NCBI GenBank assembly: GCA_027729865.1
Contig: JAQCBM010000170.1
Location: 1-5,062, forward strand
Reading direction: 5' to 3'
DNA: 5,062 nucleotides
Source: Actinomycetota bacterium
Lineage (GTDB): Bacteria > Actinomycetota > Actinomycetes > S36-B12
In this document: one piece after another, positions 1-5,062 of the stretch
Numbering within the stretch: position 1 is the first letter of the stretch
Layout: every line of letters starts with the position of its first letter
Notes under the pieces: model-generated
Seen by the model: the letters and a program-made list of their open reading frames with translations, nothing else
What the model was told of the DNA's origin: nothing
The model's database searches: none
Position numbers and translations under genes: made by a program

Positions 1-1512
1 GAGTCCATCAAGGAGTACCCCGTAGACCAGCAGTACGGACGAATCGTCGGTGAGATTCACCTTGACCGAGTCCCGGTTGACTTTGGCAAACAGGACTTTC
101 AGCGCTCCAGCGAGGAGTGGATCCGCGCGATGGAGTTTCTCCGAGGGGGCTCTTTCCTCCCAAGCAAGTGGGAGGCAGGAGAGCGCAACGAGACACCGGT
201 CTCGAAGCTGTTCCAGGGCTACCGCAAAGTCAGAAACTTTGGGCGCCCCGACATGTACATGGGCCGCTACGACAGCACGCAGCAAAAAGCCGTTCGAATC
301 AGCCGAGATGTTGAAAGCGAACTGTATGAGCGCTTCCTCAACAAAGAACCCGGGTACTACGACGACGAAAAGTGGTGGGACCTTGTCGAGGGGGCTGGGG
401 TCCCGGATGTAGAGAAGCTCGAAGCCTGCGCGCAATGCGGATTTGAAGGTCTTCCCGAGGCCGAGGTCTGCGAGGGCTGTGACGCCATTCTTCGAGGTAA
501 GGCATGTGTCGAATGTGGCGTGCAGATTGCGGCGTCAAGCACGTCGTGCCCTGAGTGCGGAGTGTCTCAGATCCCTGAAGTTCTAGAACCCTGGCAATGC
601 GAGATCTGTGAGGCCACCAATGAGGTTGATGCGGATGTTTGCGCTCAATGTGGAGGCGTTCACGGCGCTGATAATCCGTTCTCAGAGAGCTCGCTGCTGT
701 CGACTGCGGCGGGGCGGCCCGATCTCTCATTCGAGGACCGTCGTTTCCCGCTTGCCGGTGGCCAGCAGAGTGAGCCCCTGGATGTTGCTGTGTTCGAGGC
801 GAGTCCGCTCCGACCGGCTTGGAACCAACCAAGCGTCCCAACATTGGCGTTCAAGACCCCGGGGTCAATCCGAATCTTCATTGATCCCGCCCATGACTCG
901 TTCACACGACTCGGAATCCGTCTTGAAGAGGCAGTGGCCGTCGAAGCCGCTCAATACCTGCGCGACGTCAACTCATCGCTGTCCGGACGCAAAGAGCACT
1001 CAGTGCACAACATCGCAGCATCCGTGCTCGCCTCGGTGTGGGGGCACAAGTTGGCAACTGGCCCCGAGCAGATGGCGGACGCAGTTCGCAGTCTCTTCGC
1101 CAAAGTCGCCGAACGGCTCGCTGAGTGCGCCGAGGCGGCTGATTTTTACGCCGAAATGACCAAGAGCGAGGAGTTGGAACTTGCTGACCGGCTCATCGCC
1201 GCGGGTCAGTTAGAGCGTCTGGGCGAGATGAAAGAGGATGGCACCTACCTCAGGTATGCCAACGCGAGCGTGCTAGCACGGTTCTTTCGCTTCAGCCCCC
1301 AGAGCTGGTACGGAAATGTCTGGGCGCAGTCCCTTCAGGACCCCGCCCAGGTAGGGAAGGAAGTCGCGAACAATGCGAACCAACAGACCATCGGGGTCGT
1401 TGGTCGATGCCTGGACGACTGTGCTGCCTACGCCCGGTACCAAGACCAGGACCCTCTTATCCTCGCGCGGGTCCGCGCCGCCCACGAATACCTTGAGGAA
1501 CTACTGGCGTGA
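1..1512 (+). CDS. MORC-type GHKL ATPase, C-terminal part with three zinc fingers (5' partial)
   Basis: The frame is open from base 1, so the 5' end lies outside the window and the ATG at 130 is internal; 503 residues are visible. Residues 12-45 look like the end of the S5-fold transducer domain of a GHKL ATPase: GEIHLDRVPV, then KQDF at 30-33 and a Trp-containing helix. This resembles the NKQDF segment of eukaryotic MORC proteins as I remember it, where the Lys is in the position expected to sense ATP. The N-terminal nucleotide-binding domain (Bergerat fold) is not visible. Next come three four-cysteine modules at residues 143-160, 169-186 and 198-217, then a tail of about 280 residues, mostly helical, that I do not recognise. 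The stop overlaps the start of the helicase gene. The likely role is an ATP-driven DNA clamp or switch in a restriction complex (family inference). I am sure it is a gene, and fairly sure of the MORC/MutL-like assignment. Another GHKL ATPase class is the main alternative. Confidence 0.85.
   Translation, partial: ESIKEYPVDQQYGRIVGEIHLDRVPVDFGKQDFQRSSEEWIRAMEFLRGGSFLPSKWEAGERNETPVSKLFQGYRKVRNFGRPDMYMGRYDSTQQKAVRISRDVESELYERFLNKEPGYYDDEKWWDLVEGAGVPDVEKLEACAQCGFEGLPEAEVCEGCDAILRGKACVECGVQIAASSTSCPECGVSQIPEVLEPWQCEICEATNEVDADVCAQCGGVHGADNPFSESSLLSTAAGRPDLSFEDRRFPLAGGQQSEPLDVAVFEASPLRPAWNQPSVPTLAFKTPGSIRIFIDPAHDSFTRLGIRLEEAVAVEAAQYLRDVNSSLSGRKEHSVHNIAASVLASVWGHKLATGPEQMADAVRSLFAKVAERLAECAEAADFYAEMTKSEELELADRLIAAGQLERLGEMKEDGTYLRYANASVLARFFRFSPQSWYGNVWAQSLQDPAQVGKEVANNANQQTIGVVGRCLDDCAAYARYQDQDPLILARVRAAHEYLEELLA
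427..558 (+). other. Two tandem CxxC...CxxC zinc ribbons within the MORC-like protein
   Basis: The encoded cysteines fall at visible residues 143, 146, 157 and 160 (first module) and 169, 172, 183 and 186 (second module). Both modules are C-x2-C-x10-C-x2-C, and their first cysteines are 26 residues apart, so they look like an internal duplication or a double zinc ribbon. Such modules usually bind nucleic acid or mediate protein contacts; no catalytic role is implied. All eight metal-ligand cysteines are intact. Confidence 0.8.
592..651 (+). other. RanBP2-type zinc finger within the MORC-like protein
   Basis: Visible residues 198-217 fit W-x-C-x2-C-x3-N-x6-C-x2-C exactly, with Trp198, Cys200, Cys203, Asn207, Cys214 and Cys217. 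This is the RanBP2/NZF signature, including the diagnostic Trp and Asn, and differs from the two preceding modules in spacing. In eukaryotes the fold binds ubiquitin or single-stranded RNA. In bacteria its role is not established, so binding of nucleic acid or a partner protein is an inference. Confidence 0.7.
1495..1499 (+). promoter_or_regulatory. Ribosome binding site for the nuclease-helicase
   Basis: GAGGA lies 9 bases before the GTG at 1509, inside the last codons of the upstream ATPase gene. Together with the GTGA stop/start overlap at 1509-1512 it supports the GTG start and translational coupling. Confidence 0.7.
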
Positions 1513-3278
1513 CCTCCTCGTTTCTATCGGACGTAGCGGTCACGAGCGCTAGTTGGCAGGCCTTCGAACGCCTAGTCGCGCGCTTGATGACGGAACGAGG
1601 ATTCGTCTACGTGGCAGTCGTCGGAGAATCTGGTGATGGTGGGGCTGACGTCCTTGCAGTGCACACGTCGGGAAAGCGGTGGCTTCTTCAAGTCAAACGT
1701 TGGAGCAATCCGGTTGGCTCGGAGGTTCTCGACCGCACGATTGCTGCCGCAAGGACCTACGGTGCTGACGTCCCCGTAATCGTGAGCAAGTCAGGCTTCA
1801 CAGCCGACCTTCGTGACCGCGCCAACAAACTTCGAGCCGACGGAATCAGTGTTCAGTTGTGGGACCGGCAATATCTCACGCAGGCGTCCCGAACGCTCCC
1901 CGAGGACCCTCTCGTTGTTCGGGTGCCGGACAGGTACAAGGTTCGCGACTATCAGGAAGACGCTGTTCGAAGCGTCGTCAACGAGTGGCTGACTTCCCCA
2001 TCGGGATCTGCGCTGGTCGTTCTTGCGACAGGCCTAGGCAAGACTTTCGTAGCCGGAGAATCAATCCGGAGGATCCAGCAAAATCGCCAGTCAAAGGTGC
2101 TGGTGCTCGCGCACACGAACGACTTGGTTTATCAACTCGAGCGGGCGTTCTGGCCCTTTCTGGGGTCGTCCCGCTCGACAGTTGTCGTCAACGGCGTGGA
2201 GCGCCCCGAGTGGAGCAGTCTTCGTTCCTTCGACCTCGTAGTAGCAACACGCGACACGCTTGCGTCTGTCATCCGTGCAGGCGTCACGCTCCCAGAGTTT
2301 GATGTTGTCGTTGTCGATGAGTGCCACCATCTAGGTGCTGCTACCTACGAGGCCGTGCTCGATGGCCTCGGAGTTGGGGTTGAAGGAGGGCCTTTCCTCA
2401 TTGGCCTCACGGCAACCCCTTGGCGGCCAGGAGGCGAGAGCCTCGACCATCGATTCGGGCCACCCGTTGTCAATGTCGACATGGTGACTGGCTTAAAAAA
2501 GGGGTTTCTCGCCAACGTCGACTATCGGATGTACACCGACAATGTCGACTGGGAGGCGCTCCGCGACCTCAAAGGCGACAGGTTCACTCCGAAGGCCATC
2601 AATCGAACCCTCTTCATCAATCAGTGGGACGATGCCGTGGTCGAAAGGGTGCAGTCCGCGTGGGAGGAACTCGGTGCCGGCGCCAAGGGGATCGTGTTCT
2701 GCGGGACGATCGACCATGCCGAGCGGATGTCCGCGAGCATCAATGCACTCGGGTTTGCTCGCGCCTCACCCATCTACTCCAAGAGCACTGAAGGTCGCGC
2801 AATGACTCCTGTCGAACGAAATCGGCTTCTCTGGGACTTTGCTGACGGCCGTGTGGGGATTCTTTGCGCGGTTGACGTCCTCAACGAGGGTGTTGATGTG
2901 CCGGATGTCAATCTGGTCGTGTTTCAACGGGTTACACACAGTCGGCGAATCTTCGTTCAGCAGCTTGGGCGGGGGCTAAGGGTTGCCGTCGGCAAGTCAA
3001 AAGTCCTAGTGCTTGATTTCGTGTCAGATGTTCGTCGGTTTGCGGCGGGGCTAGATCTACAGCGCTCACTTGAGGACGACGGTCCGGCTCCGGGACAGCC
3101 CCACCGAATCAGCCTTGGTTCGCGGATTACGTTCCGCCGCGCCAATGATGAAGACTTGGACGGTCGCAACTTCCTTCGCGAATGGCTTGGCGATCTTGAG
3201 GAGATCGAGGGGGCTGGGGATGACGTTTCGCTGTTGCGCTTCCCGCCGGCTCGACCGCTGCCGATTGGAGAGACATGA
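1509..3278 (+). CDS. Mrr-like endonuclease fused to SF2 DEAD/H helicase
   Basis: A 589-residue predicted restriction subunit: an ATP-driven DNA translocase or helicase with a built-in nuclease. Residues 10-125 match the Mrr branch of the restriction endonuclease fold: Glu20 in the first helix, GDGGAD at 42-47 with Asp47, and Gln61-Val-Lys63 as the QxK half of the active site. RecA lobe 1 follows: RDYQ at 146-149, Walker A ATGLGKT at 173-179, motif Ia near 197-210, DECH at 270-273 and TATP at 301-304. Lobe 2 has IVFCGT at 395-400, the motif V stretch DVLNEGVDVPD at 456-466 and QQLGRGLR at 484-491. All key residues are present, so both activities look intact. The GTG start overlaps the upstream stop by 4 bases and has its own ribosome binding site. 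The C-terminal 80 residues show no known domain to me. The layout resembles restriction-type SF2 proteins, but no type I specificity gene is nearby. DNA cleavage is inferred from motifs. Confidence 0.93.
   Translation: MTSSFLSDVAVTSASWQAFERLVARLMTERGFVYVAVVGESGDGGADVLAVHTSGKRWLLQVKRWSNPVGSEVLDRTIAAARTYGADVPVIVSKSGFTADLRDRANKLRADGISVQLWDRQYLTQASRTLPEDPLVVRVPDRYKVRDYQEDAVRSVVNEWLTSPSGSALVVLATGLGKTFVAGESIRRIQQNRQSKVLVLAHTNDLVYQLERAFWPFLGSSRSTVVVNGVERPEWSSLRSFDLVVATRDTLASVIRAGVTLPEFDVVVVDECHHLGAATYEAVLDGLGVGVEGGPFLIGLTATPWRPGGESLDHRFGPPVVNVDMVTGLKKGFLANVDYRMYTDNVDWEALRDLKGDRFTPKAINRTLFINQWDDAVVERVQSAWEELGAGAKGIVFCGTIDHAERMSASINALGFARASPIYSKSTEGRAMTPVERNRLLWDFADGRVGILCAVDVLNEGVDVPDVNLVVFQRVTHSRRIFVQQLGRGLRVAVGKSKVLVLDFVSDVRRFAAGLDLQRSLEDDGPAPGQPHRISLGSRITFRRANDEDLDGRNFLREWLGDLEEIEGAGDDVSLLRFPPARPLPIGET
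2495..2501 (+). other. Candidate -1 frameshift heptamer A AAA AAG in the helicase gene
   Basis: The codons read TTA AAA AAG GGG, placing the heptamer in the same phase as the classic bacterial slippery site of dnaX. A GGTGA sequence that could pair with 16S rRNA lies at 2483-2487. A possible hairpin lies at 2517-2549: outer arms GTCGAC, inner arms TCGG and CCGA. The hairpin starts 15 bases after the heptamer, which is farther than usual. Slippage would give a protein of about 427 residues ending at 2791 and lacking helicase lobe 2. This may simply be a chance Lys-Lys pair. Confidence 0.22.
3267..3270 (+). promoter_or_regulatory. Ribosome binding site for the winged-helix gene
   Basis: GGAG lies 4 bases before the ATG at 3275, which is a short spacing. 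With the ATGA overlap at 3275-3278 it suggests that translation depends partly on ribosomes finishing the helicase gene. Confidence 0.55.
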
Positions 3279-3853
3279 CAAATCCGTCTTGGAGCAAGCT
3301 CAGACATGATGCTCTTGACTCGGTCCAAGCGTTGGTGAGCGCCCTGGACGACCAAGAGTCTGATGATCCAACCTTGATAGCGGCCTACCTCGAGGCCAAA
3401 TCGACACTTGCGACAGCGTTCGCTCAGCTTGCTCGCGAGCGCTTCGGGCAGGATCAGTCGCTCAATGCAGCCGTAGAACTCGTGCGTTCTGCACTCGACG
3501 CATTTAGTGAGGTTCCTGAGGCATACCGGCGAATGCGTCACTTCTCTGCGTCGCACCGGATCCTGTTGGCTTACCTCGTTCGCAACGTAGGGAAACCAGT
3601 CACTGCTGCCTCCCTCAAGATGATCAACCACGAGCAAAGCGAAACCGAGCGACGAACCCGGGAACTTCGAACTCTGGGTTTCGACATTGAGGCAACCCAC
3701 TCGGCGGGGCAACAGACCTACACGCTCAAGTCGGCTGTTCCTGACACCGCCCTTGGCGCTCGCCACCAGATTGCTGAGCAAATCAGAGGAGATCGCAAAC
3801 TGACATCGGACGAGCGTGACGTCCTGCTCCGGGAGTACGGCGTCGATGTCTAG
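3275..3853 (+). CDS. Winged-helix DNA-binding protein of restriction locus, function unknown
   Basis: A 192-residue protein that I cannot assign to a named family. Residues 1-85 are acidic and predicted by eye to be helical. Residues about 92-152 look like a winged helix-turn-helix: a helix containing HRILLAYLVRNVG, a second helix around AASLKMINHE, a recognition-like helix rich in Arg and Glu (SETERRTRELRTLGF), then a wing ending in QTYTLKS. Arg-rich R-x-R-E-L-R-x-x-G segments of this kind occur in wing domains of some HNH-type and other restriction proteins, but no HNH, PD-ExK or PLD catalytic motif is visible here. A short charged helical tail ends the protein. The ATG overlaps the helicase stop by 4 bases, so it is probably made with the helicase. 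Possible roles are DNA recognition, adaptor between subunits, or operon regulator; the sequence does not decide among them. Confidence 0.85.
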   Translation: MTNPSWSKLRHDALDSVQALVSALDDQESDDPTLIAAYLEAKSTLATAFAQLARERFGQDQSLNAAVELVRSALDAFSEVPEAYRRMRHFSASHRILLAYLVRNVGKPVTAASLKMINHEQSETERRTRELRTLGFDIEATHSAGQQTYTLKSAVPDTALGARHQIAEQIRGDRKLTSDERDVLLREYGVDV

Positions 3854-3886
3854 GGCTGACGGCTTTGCGGACTGATGCAGCAAATG

Positions 3887-3893
3887 GTGAGGA
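3887..3893 (+). promoter_or_regulatory. Ribosome binding site that fixes the methyltransferase start
   Basis: GTGAGGA, preceded by another G, ends 10 bases before the ATG at 3904. It favours this ATG over the in-frame TTG at 3865, which has only a weak AGGG upstream, and over the ATG at 3913. No convincing promoter is visible in the 50-base gap. Confidence 0.6.
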
Positions 3894-3903
3894 CTCGATA
3901 GGT

Positions 3904-4884
3904 ATGACGAACATGACCCCCAAGAACGCAGGTAAAACGACGTCGGCAAAGCCACTTGTCGCCGTGGAGATATGTGCAGGAGCCGGTGGGCAGGCACTTG
4001 GTCTCGAACGAGCAGGCTTCTCACACAGCCTGCTCGTCGAGAACGACCGTTGGGCATGCGAAACCCTGCGAACCAATCGGCCGAAGTGGAAAGTTGCGGA
4101 ACAAGACGTCCGATTCGTCGACGGGACCACACTCGGCCCAGTCGACCTTCTTGCGGGTGGAGTCCCTTGCCCGCCGTTCAGCGTCGCCGGCCTTCAGAAA
4201 GGTGCGGCAGACGATCGAGATTTGTTTCCGGAGATGATCCGTCTCGCCCGAGAATCCGGTCCTCGTGCAGTGATGATCGAGAATGTGCGTGGGATTCTCG
4301 ACCGCCGGTTTGATACCTACCGCGATGAGATTTCGCGAGAGTTCGAATCAATGGGTTACGTGGTGTTCCCGTTCCGCCTACTGAACGCGAGCGACTACGG
4401 CGTTCCGCAACTCCGACCAAGAGCAATCTTGGTCGCGGTTAAGGAGCAGTGGGCGGAGGGCTTTGACTGGCCACCTGCGAGAAAACGAAAGCCAAAGACT
4501 GTTGGACAGGCCTTGCTCCCCTTGGTGGCCGCCGACGGCTGGGAGGGGGCCGAGGAGTGGGCCGATCAAGCCGATCGGATCGGGCCAACGCTATGTGGGG
4601 GTTCAAAGCTCCATGGAGGGCCTGATTTGGGGCCTACACGGGCCCGAAAGGCCTGGGCCGAGATGGGTGTCGATGGTCTGGTTCTTGCTAACGAGCCCCC
4701 GCAGCCGGGTCATCAAGGGTCGATTCGCCTGACCGTTGAAATGACAGCGGTCCTTCAAGGCTTCCCAAGAAACTGGAAGTTTCAAGGCGCGAAAACACAC
4801 AAATACCGGCAAGTAGGCAATGCTTTCCCACCTCCGGTTGCTCGAGCGGTTGGGCTGGCGCTTAAGAACGCTCTTGGGAGCTGA
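3904..4884 (+). CDS. DNA (cytosine-5-)-methyltransferase
   Basis: Transfers a methyl group from S-adenosylmethionine to carbon 5 of cytosine in DNA. Counting from the ATG at 3904, the 326 residues contain motif I EICAGAGG at 22-29 (more often DLFAGxGG), motif IV PCPPFS at 88-93 with catalytic Cys89, motif VI ENV at 126-128, motif VIII QLRPR at 169-173, motif IX around 275-292 and motif X RQVGNAFPP at 302-310. The region between motifs VIII and IX, which reads the target, spans only about 100 residues and includes a Gly-rich stretch GGSKLHGGPDLGPTRARKAW at 232-251. The target site cannot be read from the sequence. The gene ends the operon and is separated from the winged-helix gene by 50 bases. 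It most likely protects host DNA from the nuclease-helicase, although an orphan-type or signalling role cannot be excluded. The motifs are complete, so the enzyme should be active. Confidence 0.95.
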   Translation: MTNMTPKNAGKTTSAKPLVAVEICAGAGGQALGLERAGFSHSLLVENDRWACETLRTNRPKWKVAEQDVRFVDGTTLGPVDLLAGGVPCPPFSVAGLQKGAADDRDLFPEMIRLARESGPRAVMIENVRGILDRRFDTYRDEISREFESMGYVVFPFRLLNASDYGVPQLRPRAILVAVKEQWAEGFDWPPARKRKPKTVGQALLPLVAADGWEGAEEWADQADRIGPTLCGGSKLHGGPDLGPTRARKAWAEMGVDGLVLANEPPQPGHQGSIRLTVEMTAVLQGFPRNWKFQGAKTHKYRQVGNAFPPPVARAVGLALKNALGS

Positions 4885-4917
4885 AGACTGCACACCTCTA
4901 GGGGCAGGTATCCCTTC

Positions 4918-4942
4918 TGATCCGCAGAACCACGCCGGATCA
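4918..4942 (+). repeat. Perfect 7-bp inverted repeat downstream of the methyltransferase
   Basis: TGATCCG at 4918-4924 and CGGATCA at 4936-4942 are exact reverse complements around an 11-base loop. The repeat lies 33 bases after the methyltransferase stop, in the gap before the possible convergent gene. It could be a bidirectional transcription end or a protein-binding site. No T-run follows on either strand, so it is not a standard intrinsic terminator. Confidence 0.4.
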
Positions 4943-4981
4943 TCGATCACCTTCTCTGAAGCAGAACGACATTGGCGGCAG

Positions 4982-5062
4982 TCAGTCGCTGGACGGTTCG
5001 GGTGTCGTGAGTCGGCGAATCAGGTCATCTGCGCGGTTCGCTGTGAGTTTGGCGACAGCAAC
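4982..5062 (-). CDS. Possible C-terminal end of a convergent gene (partial)
   Basis: Read from the right edge on the minus strand, 26 codons are open and end in TGA at 4984-4982. The fragment (KLTANRADDLIRRL followed by TTPEPSSD) looks like an amphipathic helix with a polar tail, as is common at protein ends. The codons mostly end in G or C. The fragment is too short to identify. The plus strand is also open here from a GTG at 5007, so the call depends on sequence beyond the window. If correct, it marks the right border of the restriction operon. Confidence 0.4.
   Translation of the reverse strand, partial: VAVAKLTANRADDLIRRLTTPEPSSD

Noticed and set aside
130..132. ATG at 130 as the start of the ATPase gene
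   Set aside because: The frame is open back to base 1 and the upstream codons encode the conserved KQDF transducer motif, so this is an internal methionine.
338..844. 168-codon open frame on the minus strand
   Set aside because: It lies opposite the zinc-finger region of the ATPase gene, is rich in Arg, Pro and His and has no motif; the plus strand has 12 ordered cysteines instead.
608..1159. 183-codon open frame in another plus frame
   Set aside because: It overlaps the ATPase tail, has a composition typical of a shifted frame and no suitable start signal.
2473..2482. 10-bp palindrome ATGTCGACAT
   Set aside because: It lies within conserved helicase coding sequence, is a single copy and has no sign of a regulatory context.
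386..3219. Exact 15-base direct repeat (tcgagggggctgggg) at 386-400 and 3205-3219
   Set aside because: Both copies are in coding sequence and encode Glu-Gly-Ala-Gly in unrelated contexts; there is no extended similarity, so coincidence in GC-rich DNA is the simplest explanation.
3865..3867. TTG start for the methyltransferase
   Set aside because: It would add 13 unconserved-looking residues with only a weak ribosome binding site; the ATG at 3904 has GTGAGGA at good spacing.
2957..4132. 391-codon open frame on the minus strand
   Set aside because: It runs antisense across the helicase end, the winged-helix gene and the methyltransferase start, all of which have clear coding or motif support. 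Its translation is Ser/Arg-rich with no recognisable domain, as expected for a shadow frame in GC-rich DNA.
5007..5062. Possible plus-strand gene starting at GTG 5007
   Set aside because: No ribosome binding site is visible and the residues look like the antisense of a more protein-like minus-strand frame; too little sequence remains to support it.

Overview
The window looks like bacterial chromosomal or accessory DNA from a GC-rich organism. Codons mostly end in G or C, one gene starts with GTG, and three neighbouring genes are joined by 4-base stop/start overlaps. This fits Actinomycetota best, but nothing in the window proves the phylum. No rRNA, tRNA, transposase, integrase or CRISPR array is visible.

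Almost the whole window is one plus-strand operon that reads as a restriction-modification or anti-phage locus. From left to right it holds: (1) the C-terminal 503 residues of an ATPase (1-1512, 5' end outside the window) that carries the KQDF motif of MORC-type GHKL ATPases, followed by three tandem four-cysteine zinc fingers and a long helical tail; (2) a fused Mrr-like nuclease and superfamily 2 helicase (1509-3278); (3) a 192-residue protein with a probable winged-helix domain and no obvious catalytic site (3275-3853); (4) a DNA cytosine-5 methyltransferase with a complete set of motifs and a short target-recognition region (3904-4884). Genes 1, 2 and 3 overlap by 4 bases at each junction and are probably translationally coupled. 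The methyltransferase follows after 50 bases with its own good ribosome binding site.

Downstream, a 97-base gap contains a perfect 7-bp inverted repeat. The last 81 bases read on the minus strand as the possible C-terminal end of a convergent gene, so the right border of the system probably lies at about 4885-4981.

Working model (inference): the methyltransferase marks host DNA. The MORC-like ATPase acts as a DNA clamp or loop-forming switch, using its zinc fingers to contact nucleic acid or protein. The helicase-nuclease moves along and cuts unmarked DNA, and the winged-helix protein recognises DNA or regulates the operon. The gene combination matches the class of prokaryotic MutL/MORC-associated restriction systems predicted by comparative genomics (Iyer, Abhiman and Aravind, 2008, recalled from memory). 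The features most worth checking are an exact RanBP2-type zinc finger in the bacterial MORC-like protein, the uncharacterised winged-helix partner, and a correctly phased A AAA AAG slippery heptamer between the two helicase lobes.
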